NCBI RefSeq assembly: GCF_001423695.1
Contig: NZ_LMOZ01000001.1
Location: 1,436,443 to 1,500,442, forward strand
Source of the DNA: Leifsonia sp. Leaf336
Lineage (GTDB): Bacteria > Actinomycetota > Actinomycetes > Actinomycetales > Microbacteriaceae
DNA length: 64,000 nucleotides
Reading direction: 5' to 3'
The position numbers and the translations under genes are program-made. Below the pieces are notes generated by a model, which ran no database searches, was not told the origin of the DNA, and saw nothing but the letters and a program-made list of their open reading frames with translations. Of the stretch, positions 1 through 9,061 are shown piece after piece. Within the stretch, counting starts at the first letter, position 1. The number at the start of each line of letters is the position of its first letter.

Positions 1-486
1 GACTACGCCGTTCGTCTGCGCGAGAAGCAGCGTCTGCGCGCCCAGTACGGCATCCGCGAGAAGCAGATCCGCATCGCGTTCGAAGAGGCCCGCCGTACCG
101 GCGGCCTGACCGGTGAGAACCTGGTCGAGCTCCTCGAGATGCGTCTCGACGCCCTGGTGCTCCGCGCCGGCTTCGCCCGCACCATCTCCCAGGCCCGCCA
201 GTTCGTGGTGCACCGCCACATCCTGGTCGACGGCAAGATCGTGGACCGCCCGTCGTTCCGCGTGAAGCCGGGTCAGCTCATCCACGTCAAGGCCCGCTCC
301 GAGGGCACCGAGCCCTTCCAGGTCGCAGCCGCCGGCGGTCACGTCGACGTCCTGCCGAAGGTTCCGGGCTACCTCGAGGTCGAGATCGACAAGCTCCAGG
401 CCCGCCTCGTGCGTCGCCCGAAGCGCGTCGAGGTCCCGGTCACCTGCGAGGTCCAGCTGGTCGTCGAGTACTACGCCGCCCGCTGA
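1..486 (+). CDS. rpsD: 30S ribosomal protein S4 (5' end outside window)
   Basis: This is the C-terminal part of ribosomal protein S4, a primary 16S rRNA-binding protein that nucleates assembly of the 30S body. The reading frame is open from base 1, so the start lies upstream of the window. The S4 RNA-binding domain is visible (EMRLDALVLRAGFARTISQA, then the VVHRHILVDGKI stretch), and the protein ends at the expected C-terminus (VVEYYAAR). No other ribosomal protein gene is in view. An intrinsic terminator hairpin follows the stop codon by about 30 bases, so this appears to be the end of a transcription unit. Confidence 0.97.
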   Translation, partial: DYAVRLREKQRLRAQYGIREKQIRIAFEEARRTGGLTGENLVELLEMRLDALVLRAGFARTISQARQFVVHRHILVDGKIVDRPSFRVKPGQLIHVKARSEGTEPFQVAAAGGHVDVLPKVPGYLEVEIDKLQARLVRRPKRVEVPVTCEVQLVVEYYAAR

Positions 487-516
487 GGCAGGCGCACTCT
501 CGACAGAGACTCCCGC

Positions 517-550
517 GAACGGGGTCGTGGCTCCGGCCACGGCCCCGTTC
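517..550 (+). terminator. Intrinsic terminator hairpin after rpsD
   Basis: A 15-bp stem (517-531 with 536-550, one G-U pair) closes on a TCCG tetraloop. There is no long T tract after it, as is common in GC-rich actinobacteria. It starts 30 bases after the rpsD stop codon. Confidence 0.75.
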
Positions 551-646
551 CGCATTTCCCGGCGATCTCGCGACGCTCAGGGTTCCGCACGGCCCCATTC
601 CCGTTACGCTGTGACGTATGCCCGTCTCGGAATGGAGGGAGCCGAC

Positions 647-1024
647 ATGTCCGGAGGCGACATCGCTGGTCTGATCGCGGCGGGGGTCTTCGCCGTGCTG
701 GTCGGGTTCATCGCGGTCCCATTGCTCAAGCTGGGCCGCGTCCTCGACTCCACGCGCGACGCCATCAAGGAGGCCAGCGACGGCATCACGCCCATCCTGG
801 ACGAGACGGCGACGACCCTTCAGGAGACCAACAAGCAGCTCGCGAAGGTCGACCTCATCACCAAGAACGTGGCCGATGTCACCGGCAACGTGTCCGCGCT
901 CGTCGCGCTCTTCGCCGCCACGGTGGGAGGGCCGCTGATCAAGCTGGCGGGCTTCAGCGCGGCCGTCCGCGCGGCCTTCCGGGTGCCCGGCGCGACCGGC
1001 CGTTCCCGCCGTAAGGCGGACTAG
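647..1024 (+). CDS. DUF948-type small membrane protein
   Basis: A 125-residue protein with one N-terminal membrane segment (about residues 6-27, AGLIAAGVFAVLVGFIAVPL). An amphipathic, possibly coiled-coil stretch follows (LDSTRDAIKEASDGITPILD), and the C-terminus is basic. This matches the DUF948 family, which lies directly upstream of alaS in many actinobacteria; its function is unknown. I chose the ATG at 647 because GGAGGG sits 7 bases before it; an in-frame ATG at 632 lacks such a site. A TACGCT hexamer at 605-610 could be the -10 element. It probably forms a unit with the next small gene. Confidence 0.8.
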   Translation: MSGGDIAGLIAAGVFAVLVGFIAVPLLKLGRVLDSTRDAIKEASDGITPILDETATTLQETNKQLAKVDLITKNVADVTGNVSALVALFAATVGGPLIKLAGFSAAVRAAFRVPGATGRSRRKAD

Positions 1025-1073
1025 ACTTGCGCGAGTGCGCTCACGCACGAATCCAGGGAGGGAAGATCCTGCA

Positions 1074-1265
1074 ATGAAGAGTTTCCTGTGGCTCCTGATC
1101 GGCGTCGCCGTCGGCTTCGTCGTCGCCCACAAGGTCAACGAGACCCCCAAGGGTCGCGAGTTCTTCGGCACGCTCGACAAGAAGGCGCGCGACTTCGGGG
1201 AAGCCGTCTCGGACGGCTACCGCCAGCGCGAGGCCGAGATCCGCTCGGCCATCGACGGCGACTGA
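1074..1265 (+). CDS. Small YtxH-like membrane protein
   Basis: A 63-residue protein. A hydrophobic N-terminal segment (FLWLLIGVAVGFVVAHKV) is followed by a charged amphipathic helix (KKARDFGEAVSDGYRQREAE). The pattern resembles YtxH-type envelope stress proteins, but it is too short for a firm family call. The ATG at 1074 has a GGGAGGGAAG ribosome-binding site. A TAGACT hexamer at 1022-1027 overlaps the stop codon of the preceding gene and could give an extra promoter. The DUF948/small membrane protein pair before alaS is a recurring actinobacterial arrangement of unknown role. Confidence 0.75.
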   Translation: MKSFLWLLIGVAVGFVVAHKVNETPKGREFFGTLDKKARDFGEAVSDGYRQREAEIRSAIDGD

Positions 1266-1335
1266 ACCCGTCCACCGCCTCGCCTCTTCGCACCACCTCG
1301 ACTGACGCTCGCACCATCTCGAATGACCGGAACCC

Positions 1336-3993
1336 ATGCAGACTGCTGAAATCCACCGCCGCTGGCTCGACTTCTTCGCCACGCGCGGTCACACCGTCGT
1401 CCCGTCCGCCTCGCTCGTCAGCGACGACCCGTCTCTGCTGTTCACGGTGGCCGGGATGGTGCCGTTCGTGCCGTATCTGACCGGTGTGGTCCCGGCGCCC
1501 TTCCCGCGCGCCACGAGCGTCCAGAAGTGCATCCGCACGCTGGACATCGAGGAGGTCGGCAAGACCCCGCGGCACGGAACGTTCTTCCAGATGTGCGGCA
1601 ACTTCTCCTTCGGCGACTACTTCAAGGAGCAGGCGATCACGTTCGCCTGGGAGCTCCTCACCTCCTCGGAGGACGAGGGCGGCCTCGGCTTCGACCCGAA
1701 GGACCTGTGGGTCACCGTCTACGAGGAGGACGACGAGGCCCGCGAGATCTGGAGCCGCGTCGCAGGCCTCCCCGCCGAGCGCATCCAGGGACTCGGCAAG
1801 GACACCAACTACTGGTCGACCGGCCAGCCCGGCCCGGCCGGCCCGTGCTCCGAGATCTTCTTCGACCGCGGCCCCGCCTACGGCATCGACGGCGGCCCCG
1901 CGACGGACGACGACCGGTACGTCGAGATCTGGAACCTCGTCTTCATGCAGTACCTCCGTGGCGAGGGAACGGGCAAGAAAGACTTCGATATCCTCGGCGA
2001 CCTGCCCAAGAAGAACATCGACACCGGGCTCGGTCTCGAGCGCGTCGCGTTCATCAAGCAGGGCGTCGACAACATGTACGAGATCGACCAGGTGCGACCG
2101 GTCCTCGACCGCGCGGCGGAACTCGCCGGCAAGCCGTACGGTAACGAGGCCCACGAGGACGACGTGCGGCTGCGCGTGGTCGCCGACCACGTGCGCAGCG
2201 CCCTCATGCTGATGACCGACGGTGTGACGCCGTCGAACGAGGGCCGCGGCTACGTGTTGCGCCGGCTGCTGCGCCGCACGGTGCGCGCGATGCGCCTGCT
2301 GGGTGTGGAGACGGCGACGTTCCCCGAGCTCTTCCCGGCCTCGCGCGACGCCATGAAGGCGGCGTACCCCGAGGTGGAGGCCGAGTTCGCGCGCACGTCG
2401 CAGCTCGCCTACGCGGAGGAGGAGACCTTCCTGCGCACGCTCGCGGCGGGCACCAGCATCCTCGACACGGCGGTCGCGAACACGCGCAAGTCCGGCAGCG
2501 AGCGGCTCGCCGGCGACACCGCGTTCCTGCTCCACGACACGTACGGCTTCCCGATCGACTTGACCCTTGAGATGGCGGAAGAGGCTGGGCTCAGCGTCGA
2601 CCGCGCGGCGTTCGACACCCTGATGGCCGACCAGCGCGCCCGCGCCAAGGCCGATGCGAAGGCGAAGAAGACCGCTCTCGCCGACCTGTCGGTCTACAGC
2701 ACGTTCCGCGCGCAGGGCGAGACCGTGTTCACGGGCTACACCGACCTCGAGACCGAGTCGAGCGTGCTCGGCCTGATCGTCGACGGTCAGTCGGTCAACG
2801 TCGCCCGCGAGGGCCAGGTCGCCGAGGTGATCCTCGGCGCGACCTCCCTCTATGCGGAGTCCGGTGGCCAGAGCGCGGACGCCGGCACGATCGTCGGCCC
2901 GGGCTACGAACTCGATGTGCTCGACGTCCAGAAGCCGGTCAAGGGCCTGATCAGCCACAAGGTCCTCGTCCGCAGCGGCGAGGTCGGTGTCGGTGCGCCC
3001 GCGACCAGCTTGGTCGACGCGCAGTACCGGCGCGGCGCGACGCAGGCGCACTCCGGTACGCACATCATCCACGCGGCGCTTCGCCAGGTCCTCGGCCCGA
3101 ACGCGCACCAGTCGGGATCGTTCAACAAGGCCGGATACCTCCGCCTCGACTTCTCCTGGAACCAGGCGCTGTCTCCCGAGACGCGCAGCGAGATCGAGGA
3201 GATCTCGAACAACGCGATCCGCGACAACCTCCAGGTCACGACGCGTGAGCTCCCGCTGGCGGAGGCGAAGGCGCTCGGCGCCATGGCCCTCTTCGGCGAG
3301 AAGTACGGCGATGTCGTGCGCGTCGTCGACATCGGCGGACCGTGGTCGCGCGAACTCTGTGCGGGCACGCACGTGTCCACCAGCGCGGAGATCGGGATGA
3401 TCAACTTGGTCAGCGAGTCGTCGGTCGGCTCGACCAACCGCCGGGTGGAGTCCCTGGTGGGCCTGGAGGCCTTCCAGGATCTCGCGGTCGAGCGCACGAT
3501 CGTCTCCCAGCTGTCGGGCTCGCTCAAGACTCCGCGCGAGCAGCTCCCCGAGAAGATCGCCGACCTGATGGCGAGCCTCAAGGCCGCGGAGAAGCGCATC
3601 CAGGCGTTCGAAGCGCGCGCCGTGCTCGACAAGGTCCCGTCGCTGCTGGAGTCGTCGACGCGTCGCGGCGCCGTCACCGTGGTCGCGGAGGACGCGGGCA
3701 CGCTGAACTCGGCCGACGATCTGCGGCTCCTGGTGACGACCGTGCGCGAGCGGCTGGGTTCCGACCCTTCGACCGTCGCGCTCGCGGCCCGTGCCGCGGG
3801 CAAGCCGGTGGTCATCGTGGCGACCAACCAGGCCGCGCGCGACGCCGGCGTGAACGCGGGTGCGCTCGCCAAGACCGCGGCCGGGATCCTCGGCGGCGGT
3901 GGCGGCGGCAAGGCGGATCTCGCGCAGGGCGGCGGCACGGACGCCGAGGCGATCCCCGCAGCGCTCTCGGCAGTGGTCGCGGCGATCGGCTGA
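1336..3993 (+). CDS. alaS: Alanyl-tRNA synthetase
   Basis: Cytoplasmic class II synthetase that charges tRNA-Ala with alanine. At 885 residues it is full length. The catalytic core begins at once (IHRRWLDFFATRGH, then the CIRTLDIEEVGK motif). The editing domain carries AHSGTHIIHAAL and CAGTHV, which supply the zinc/editing-site His and Cys residues. The C-terminal C-Ala domain ends in a glycine-rich GGGGGGKADLAQGGG segment typical of AlaRS. The 70 bases before the start hold no obvious T-box. The next gene, ruvX, starts 2 bases after the stop, so the two are very likely co-transcribed. Confidence 0.98.
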   Translation: MQTAEIHRRWLDFFATRGHTVVPSASLVSDDPSLLFTVAGMVPFVPYLTGVVPAPFPRATSVQKCIRTLDIEEVGKTPRHGTFFQMCGNFSFGDYFKEQAITFAWELLTSSEDEGGLGFDPKDLWVTVYEEDDEAREIWSRVAGLPAERIQGLGKDTNYWSTGQPGPAGPCSEIFFDRGPAYGIDGGPATDDDRYVEIWNLVFMQYLRGEGTGKKDFDILGDLPKKNIDTGLGLERVAFIKQGVDNMYEIDQVRPVLDRAAELAGKPYGNEAHEDDVRLRVVADHVRSALMLMTDGVTPSNEGRGYVLRRLLRRTVRAMRLLGVETATFPELFPASRDAMKAAYPEVEAEFARTSQLAYAEEETFLRTLAAGTSILDTAVANTRKSGSERLAGDTAFLLHDTYGFPIDLTLEMAEEAGLSVDRAAFDTLMADQRARAKADAKAKKTALADLSVYSTFRAQGETVFTGYTDLETESSVLGLIVDGQSVNVAREGQVAEVILGATSLYAESGGQSADAGTIVGPGYELDVLDVQKPVKGLISHKVLVRSGEVGVGAPATSLVDAQYRRGATQAHSGTHIIHAALRQVLGPNAHQSGSFNKAGYLRLDFSWNQALSPETRSEIEEISNNAIRDNLQVTTRELPLAEAKALGAMALFGEKYGDVVRVVDIGGPWSRELCAGTHVSTSAEIGMINLVSESSVGSTNRRVESLVGLEAFQDLAVERTIVSQLSGSLKTPREQLPEKIADLMASLKAAEKRIQAFEARAVLDKVPSLLESSTRRGAVTVVAEDAGTLNSADDLRLLVTTVRERLGSDPSTVALAARAAGKPVVIVATNQAARDAGVNAGALAKTAAGILGGGGGGKADLAQGGGTDAEAIPAALSAVVAAIG

Positions 3994-3995
3994 GC

Positions 3996-4463
3996 GTGCG
4001 GACCGGAGTGCGGCTCGGCATCGATGTCGGCAAGGTCAGGATCGGTGTGAGCCGATCCGACCCGCATGGGATGCTGGCGACCCCGGTGGAGACCGTCGCG
4101 CGCTCCGAAGACGCTGCGGATCGTCGCAGGATCGCCGCGATTGTGACCGAACTCGGAGTTTTCGAGATTATCGTCGGGTTACCCCTGGCGCTCTCGGGCG
4201 CGCAGACCGCGTCGACGGCGGATGCCGTCTCGTTCGCGGAAGCGCTCGAAGCCGAGGTCGAGGTGCCCGTGCGACTGGTTGACGAGCGGCTCTCGACCGT
4301 TTCGGCGCACTCGGCACTCCGAGCGTCGGGCAAGAATTCGAAAAGCGCGCGTCCGGTGGTGGATCAGGTGGCCGCCACGATAATTTTGCAGCACGCCCTC
4401 GACGCGGAGCGCGCTTCAGGCCGTCCGCCGGGCCGTCCCGTCGAACCGAGCATTGGACCCTAG
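3996..4463 (+). CDS. ruvX: RuvX/YqgF RNase H-fold nuclease (16S pre-rRNA processing)
   Basis: A 155-residue RNase H-like protein of the YqgF/RuvX family. Family members act in 5' maturation of 16S rRNA, and mycobacterial RuvX has been described as a Holliday-junction resolvase. Typical motifs are LGIDVGKVRIGVS with the first catalytic Asp, IIVGLPLALSG, VRLVDERLSTVSA, and a C-terminal region with VVDQVAATIIL. I chose the GTG at 3996, just after the alaS stop; a second in-frame GTG at 4008 is possible. It sits between alaS and mltG as in many actinobacteria. Confidence 0.94.
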   Translation: MRTGVRLGIDVGKVRIGVSRSDPHGMLATPVETVARSEDAADRRRIAAIVTELGVFEIIVGLPLALSGAQTASTADAVSFAEALEAEVEVPVRLVDERLSTVSAHSALRASGKNSKSARPVVDQVAATIILQHALDAERASGRPPGRPVEPSIGP

Positions 4464-6045
4464 TTTGTCGCAGAACCCGCAGGAGAAGCCGGAGCCACCC
4501 GCTTTCCCCGCCGTGAACCGGCAGCCGATGACCCGCCGCGAGGCGCGGGAGGCCAGGGAAGCGCAGGAGGCCCGTGCCGCCCAGCAACCGCCGTCCTCCC
4601 ACGCCTCCGATCCTGCGGCAGCGCCCGCCGACGAGCGCAACCCCCGCACGCCCGGGCCCTGGACCCCGCCTCCCGCAGAGACCCCCTCCCAGCAGCAGAC
4701 CCTCGCCGGGCTGGACTTCGACTCGGTTGTGACCGGTCCGATCGCGGTCGACGCCGACAACGGCGCCGCTGCGTCCGATCGCGAGACTGTCGCCGCCTCG
4801 GCGCGCCACGAGGCGACGCACGGCACGGCGGCAGGCGACCACGGGCGGTTCGACAACCCGGTGCACGCGATCTTCTCGCCGCTCTCGGACGATCGGGGCG
4901 AGGTCGGAGGGGGAGACCCGCAGCATCCGTTGGCCTGGCGGCAGCAGAACTACGTCTCGCATGAGAAGCCTTCCAAGCGCAAGCGGCGCTGGGTCAAGCC
5001 ATTCGTCATCACGGTCGTCATCATCGCGGTCCTCGGCGGCCTGGCGGGAGGCGCGTACGCAGCGTTCCAGCCGCAAGTCGCCAAGCTCATCACCGCGCTG
5101 TCGCCGGTCGACAACGACTACACGGGCTCGGGCACCGGCCAGGTCGTGTTCACGATCAAGTCGGGCGACACCGGAGGCTCGATCGCGACCAACCTCCAGA
5201 AGGCCGGCGTCACGAAGAGCTACGACGCCTTCTATCAGCTGCTGCTCCGCCAGCACCCCGAGGTCGAGTTCCAACCCGGCGTGTTCAAGCTGGCCAAGGG
5301 CATGAGCGCCCAGGCGGCTCTCACCGCGCTGCAGGATCCCGCGAACCGCATGCAGAACACCGCGGTCATCCCCGAAGGGACGGCCGAGAAGGACGCCCTG
5401 CAGACGGTGTCCGAGGCGACCAAGATCCCGCTGGCCGAGCTCCAGCAGGCGGCGGCGAACCCGGCCGAGTACGGCCTCCCGGCGCAGGCGACGACTCTCG
5501 AGGGCTTCCTGTTCCCCGCGACGTACACCTTCCCTCCCGGTGCGACGGCCCACGACGTGATCAAGACCATGGTCGACCGGTCCTTCCAGTCGCTGGACGC
5601 GGCGGGCGTCGCTCCGGCCGATCGGTGGAACACCGTCGTGCTGGCGTCGATCGTGCAGCGCGAGGCCGGCCTCAAGGACGACTACCCCAAGGTCGCGCGC
5701 GTGTTCCTCAACCGGCTCGCGCAGGGCTGGGACCTGCAGTCGGACGCCACGGTCGCGTACGGCACGGGCAACACGCAGCGGGTGGAGACGACGGACGCCG
5801 AGCGCGCGAATGCCGCGAATCCTTACAACACGTATGTGCACCCCGGACTTCCGGTCGGACCGATCTCGAACCCGGGCGATCTGGCGATCAACGCGGTCGT
5901 CCATCCGGCCGACGGCCCGTGGATGTTCTTCGTGACCTGGAACCTGAAGACCGGCGAGACGATCTTCTCGACGACGGTCGCGGAGCACGATGCGGCGGTC
6001 GCGAAGTGGCAGCAATGGATGAAGGACAACCCCGGCTATGAGTGA
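4453..6045 (+). CDS. mltG: Endolytic murein transglycosylase MltG
   Basis: A membrane-anchored lytic transglycosylase that cuts nascent glycan strands and limits their length. A long Pro/Ala/Gln-rich cytoplasmic N-terminus (about 170 residues) precedes one membrane segment (FVITVVIIAVLGGLAGGAYA). The extracellular YceG domain shows VIPEGTAEKDAL, the catalytic motif LASIVQREAG (Glu) and LNRLAQGWDLQSDATVAYG. The start is uncertain. TTG at 4453 overlaps ruvX by 11 bases, and TTG at 4465 begins MSQNPQEK directly after the ruvX stop; neither has a good ribosome-binding site. The long disordered N-terminus is common in actinobacterial MltG. The last 8 bases overlap aroE. Confidence 0.93.
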   Translation: MDPSLSQNPQEKPEPPAFPAVNRQPMTRREAREAREAQEARAAQQPPSSHASDPAAAPADERNPRTPGPWTPPPAETPSQQQTLAGLDFDSVVTGPIAVDADNGAAASDRETVAASARHEATHGTAAGDHGRFDNPVHAIFSPLSDDRGEVGGGDPQHPLAWRQQNYVSHEKPSKRKRRWVKPFVITVVIIAVLGGLAGGAYAAFQPQVAKLITALSPVDNDYTGSGTGQVVFTIKSGDTGGSIATNLQKAGVTKSYDAFYQLLLRQHPEVEFQPGVFKLAKGMSAQAALTALQDPANRMQNTAVIPEGTAEKDALQTVSEATKIPLAELQQAAANPAEYGLPAQATTLEGFLFPATYTFPPGATAHDVIKTMVDRSFQSLDAAGVAPADRWNTVVLASIVQREAGLKDDYPKVARVFLNRLAQGWDLQSDATVAYGTGNTQRVETTDAERANAANPYNTYVHPGLPVGPISNPGDLAINAVVHPADGPWMFFVTWNLKTGETIFSTTVAEHDAAVAKWQQWMKDNPGYE

Positions 6046-7294
6046 GGAACCCCAGACTCCGGCGAAGCGCGGAGGCGCGGAGAGCCGGAAGCCGGCTCCG
6101 AAGCCTCCCGTCGAGGACGTCTCGGTCGAGGACGGCGTATCGGAAGCCTCGGCGGAGGCTGAGATCGCGGCTCTGGTCGAGGCTGAGCGCGAGGCGGAGG
6201 CCGAGGAGGCCGCGATCGCGGAGGCTGAAGCGGCGGCGGACAGCGAAGAGCCGCTGGACGGCGACGAGGTCGACGCAGACGACGGGGTCGACGCAGAGGA
6301 CGTGCTCGACACAGGCGACGGGGTCGACGCAGAGGACGTGCTCGACACAGACGACGAGGTCGGCGCTGAGGACGTGGCGGAGGCGGGCGACGAGTCCGTC
6401 ACGGTCACCGAGCCCGCACGGCGCCTGGCCGTGCTGGGCTCGCCGATCGGCCACTCGAAGTCGCCGGCCCTGCATCGCGCGGCGTACGAAGCGCTCGGTC
6501 TGCCGTGGTCGTACGAGCCCGTCGACGTCGCGGAGGACGGCCTGGCGGCCTTCCTCGACGGGCTGGGGCCGGAGTGGCGGGGTCTCTCGCTCACGATGCC
6601 GCTCAAACAGACCGTCGTCCCGCTGCTGAGCTCCGTCGACCGGGTCGCGGAGCAGACCGGCGTCGCGAACACCGTCCTGCTCGACGGCGACACGATCGAC
6701 GGGTTCAACACCGACGTCGCGGGTATCGTGCGTGCGCTCGGTGCTGCCGGCCTCCACAGCGCCCGGTACGTGCACGTGCTCGGCGGGGGAGCGACGGCCG
6801 CGTCCGCTCTCGTCGCCGCGGCCGAGCTCGGGGCGGAACGCGTCGATGTGCACGTGCGCGACCTCCAGAAGAGCCTGTGGCTGGAGCCGCTCGCCCACGA
6901 TCTCGGCCTGATGGTCCGGATCCGGTCGTTCGCGCAGGCCGATCGTTCGCTCGAGGTGCCCGAACTCGTGATCAGCACGCTGCCGGGCGGTACCTCCACG
7001 GCCGCGGTCTACACCGACTCGACCCGCCGCAGGGCTGTGCTCCTCGATGTCGCCTACGACCCGTGGCCCAGCTCGCTCGGCCGCTCCTGGCAGCTCGTCG
7101 GCGGCACGGTCGTCTCCGGGCTGGCGATGCTGGCCCATCAGGCGCTCCTCCAGGTGCGGATCTTCGTCTCGGGCGACCCGCTGCAGCCGCTCCCGGACGA
7201 GGACGAGGTCCTCGACGCCATGCGCACGGCGGTGGGCATCGCCGCGGACGGCTCGCCGCTCGGTGACGGCTCCGACGCGGCCGAGGCCGAGTAG
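6038..7294 (+). CDS. aroE: Shikimate dehydrogenase with long acidic N-terminal extension
   Basis: NADPH-dependent reduction of 3-dehydroshikimate to shikimate. The enzyme domain begins near residue 126 (RRLAVLGSPIGHSKSPALH). The SxS shikimate-binding motif is present, the catalytic Lys is at about residue 190 in LTMPLKQ, and a Rossmann motif (VLGGGATAASAL) follows. At 418 residues it is about 125-140 longer than usual AroE. The excess is an Ala/Glu/Asp-rich, probably disordered N-terminus, part of it built from near-identical 12-residue units (GVDAEDVLDT). The only plausible start, ATG 6038, overlaps the mltG stop, and no frameshift is evident. The extension has no recognised function. Confidence 0.93.
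   Translation: MSEEPQTPAKRGGAESRKPAPKPPVEDVSVEDGVSEASAEAEIAALVEAEREAEAEEAAIAEAEAAADSEEPLDGDEVDADDGVDAEDVLDTGDGVDAEDVLDTDDEVGAEDVAEAGDESVTVTEPARRLAVLGSPIGHSKSPALHRAAYEALGLPWSYEPVDVAEDGLAAFLDGLGPEWRGLSLTMPLKQTVVPLLSSVDRVAEQTGVANTVLLDGDTIDGFNTDVAGIVRALGAAGLHSARYVHVLGGGATAASALVAAAELGAERVDVHVRDLQKSLWLEPLAHDLGLMVRIRSFAQADRSLEVPELVISTLPGGTSTAAVYTDSTRRRAVLLDVAYDPWPSSLGRSWQLVGGTVVSGLAMLAHQALLQVRIFVSGDPLQPLPDEDEVLDAMRTAVGIAADGSPLGDGSDAAEAE
6263..6388 (+). repeat. 36-bp tandem repeat inside aroE
   Basis: A 33-bp block at 6281-6313 recurs without a mismatch at 6317-6349 (period 36). A half unit lies before it (6263-6280) and a degenerate third copy after it (from 6353). The period is a multiple of three, so the frame is kept; it encodes repeated GVDAEDVLDT units in the acidic AroE extension. 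Confidence 0.85.
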
Positions 7295-7301
7295 CCGCTC
7301 C

Positions 7302-7805
7302 GTGGCCGTGGTGGAGGTCCGACCAGCGCGTCCCGCCGAGTGGATCGCCGTGGGCGGTCTGCGGTGGGACTCCAACCGGGAGTTCGGAGGAGCGCCGGAG
7401 GACACCCGGGAGTCCTTCGCGGCCCGCTTCGCCGCCTGGGCCGCCGGCCGACGCTCCCACGAGTGCTTCGTCGCGGTCGAAGGCGATCGTGTGCTGGGCA
7501 TGGCCTGGCTCGCCATCGTCGACCGGGTGCCGAGCGCACGGCTGTTCGAGCGCGCCTCCGGTGACCTCCAGTGCGCGTACGTCGTCCCCGACCGGCGTGA
7601 CGACGGTATCGGCGGCCGACTCATCGACGCCGTGCTGGCGCGCGCCGCCGAGCTCGGACTCGAACGCGTCACCGTGCACTCCAGCCCGCGTGCAGTCCCG
7701 GTCTACGAGCGTCACGGGTTCACCTCGGAGGACTGCCGGCTGCTGCACGCGTTCGTCGAGCACACCGACCTCTTCACTGCCGCGAGCCGGCCGGTCGGCG
7801 CGTAA
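7302..7805 (+). CDS. GNAT family N-acetyltransferase
   Basis: A 167-residue acetyl-CoA-dependent acetyltransferase of the GNAT superfamily. Motif A is present as VVPDRRDDGIGGRLIDAVL (R/D-x-x-G-I-G), followed by a conserved helix and VYERHGFTSED, the usual GNAT C-terminal signature. Substrate is unknown. GTG 7302 lies 7 bases after the aroE stop; GTGs at 7308 and 7311 are alternatives, and none has a strong ribosome-binding site. It is co-directional between aroE and aroC, probably a passenger of the shikimate operon, although modification of a pathway or ribosomal protein cannot be excluded. Confidence 0.82.
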   Translation: MAVVEVRPARPAEWIAVGGLRWDSNREFGGAPEDTRESFAARFAAWAAGRRSHECFVAVEGDRVLGMAWLAIVDRVPSARLFERASGDLQCAYVVPDRRDDGIGGRLIDAVLARAAELGLERVTVHSSPRAVPVYERHGFTSEDCRLLHAFVEHTDLFTAASRPVGA

Positions 7806-7834
7806 CGGCGCGAGGCGGGCCTTCGCCGCTGTGC

Positions 7835-7840
7835 CAGACT
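7835..7840 (+). promoter_or_regulatory. Possible -10 element for aroC
   Basis: CAGACT ends 6 bases before the aroC ATG, the spacing expected of a leaderless start, though it lacks the first T of TANNNT. It belongs to the series of start-proximal hexamers in this window. Confidence 0.3.
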
Positions 7841-7846
7841 TGAGGC

Positions 7847-9055
7847 ATGCTTCGTTGGCTCACGGCCGGGGAATCCCACGGCCCCGAACTCATCGCCGTC
7901 CTGGAGGGCCTCCCCGCAGGGGTGCCCGTCTCGCTGGACGCGGTCCGCGCCGATCTCGCCCGCCGAAAGCTCGGCTATGGGCGCGGTGCGCGCATGAAGT
8001 TCGAGCAGGACGCCCTCGACATCTCGGGAGGCGTGCGCCACGGCCTGAGCCTCGGCAGCCCCATCGCCCTCCGGATCGGCAACACCGAATGGCCCAAGTG
8101 GGTCGACGTGATGAGCGCGGAGCCGGTGGACCCCGAGAAACTGGCGACCGGCCGCGGCGCCGCGCTGACGCGTCCGCGTCCGGGCCACGCCGACCTGGTG
8201 GGCATGCAGAAGTACGGCTTCGACGAGGCGCGTCCGGTCCTGGAGCGCGCCAGCGCCCGGGAGACCGCTGCGCGCGTCGCGCTCGGCGCCGTCGCGCGCT
8301 CGTTCCTCGCCGAGCTCGGCATCACGCTGGTCAGCCACACGCTCTCGATCGGGCCGGTGCGCGTTCCGGAGGACGCCCCGCTCCCGACCCCCGCCGACGT
8401 CGCGACGCTCGACGCCGACCCGCTGCGCTGCTTCGACCCCGTGACCTCCGAGCGGATGGTGGCGGAGGTCGACGACGCGCACAAGGACGGCGACACCCTC
8501 GGCGGCGTCGTCGAGGTGCTGGCCTACGGCCTCCCGCCGGGGCTCGGCTCGCACGTGCACTGGGACCGCCGGCTCGACAGCCAGCTCGCAGCCGCGCTCA
8601 TGGGCATCCAGGCGATCAAGGGCGTGGAGGTCGGCGACGGCTTCCTCACGACGACGCGTCGCGGGTCGCAGGCGCACGACGAGCTCGTCGCGGAGGACGG
8701 CACCATCATCCGCACCAGCGACCGAGCCGGCGGCACGGAGGGCGGCATGAGCACGGGCGGCGTACTGCGCGTCCGCGCGGGCATGAAGCCGATTGCCACG
8801 GTTCCGCACGCGCTGCGCACGATCGACATCGCGACCAGCGAGGCCGCCCCGGCGCACCACCAGCGCTCCGACGTCTGTGCCGTGCCGGCCGCGGGTGTCG
8901 TGGCGGAGGCCATGGTCGCCCTGGTGCTGGCCAACGCCGTTCTGGAGAAGTTCGGCGGCGACTCGGTGACCGAGACCGCCCGCAATCTGCGCGGCTACCT
9001 CGACGCCATCCCGGAGAACCTGGCGACGGAGCGCGTCAGCGCGCCCTACGCCTGA
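7847..9055 (+). CDS. aroC: Chorismate synthase
   Basis: FMN-dependent 1,4-elimination of phosphate from EPSP, the last step to chorismate. The 402-residue length is right for the family. Signatures include [11 protein letters not shown] at the N-terminus, [29 protein letters not shown] and [21 protein letters not shown]. The ATG at 7847 follows a short gap after the acetyltransferase. aroK begins 6 bases after its stop codon. Its product supplies the trpE product encoded later in the window. Confidence 0.98.
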   Translation: MLRWLTAGESHGPELIAVLEGLPAGVPVSLDAVRADLARRKLGYGRGARMKFEQDALDISGGVRHGLSLGSPIALRIGNTEWPKWVDVMSAEPVDPEKLATGRGAALTRPRPGHADLVGMQKYGFDEARPVLERASARETAARVALGAVARSFLAELGITLVSHTLSIGPVRVPEDAPLPTPADVATLDADPLRCFDPVTSERMVAEVDDAHKDGDTLGGVVEVLAYGLPPGLGSHVHWDRRLDSQLAAALMGIQAIKGVEVGDGFLTTTRRGSQAHDELVAEDGTIIRTSDRAGGTEGGMSTGGVLRVRAGMKPIATVPHALRTIDIATSEAAPAHHQRSDVCAVPAAGVVAEAMVALVLANAVLEKFGGDSVTETARNLRGYLDAIPENLATERVSAPYA

Positions 9056-9061
9056 ACGACC

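Noticed and set aside
1266-1335. Possible T-box leader before alaS
   Set aside because: 70 bases, without the T-box sequence or a specifier stem.
1135-3372. 745-codon open frame on the strand opposite alaS
   Set aside because: Antisense shadow of a high-GC gene: Arg/Val/Leu/Asp-rich with no domain, while alaS on the other strand is certain.
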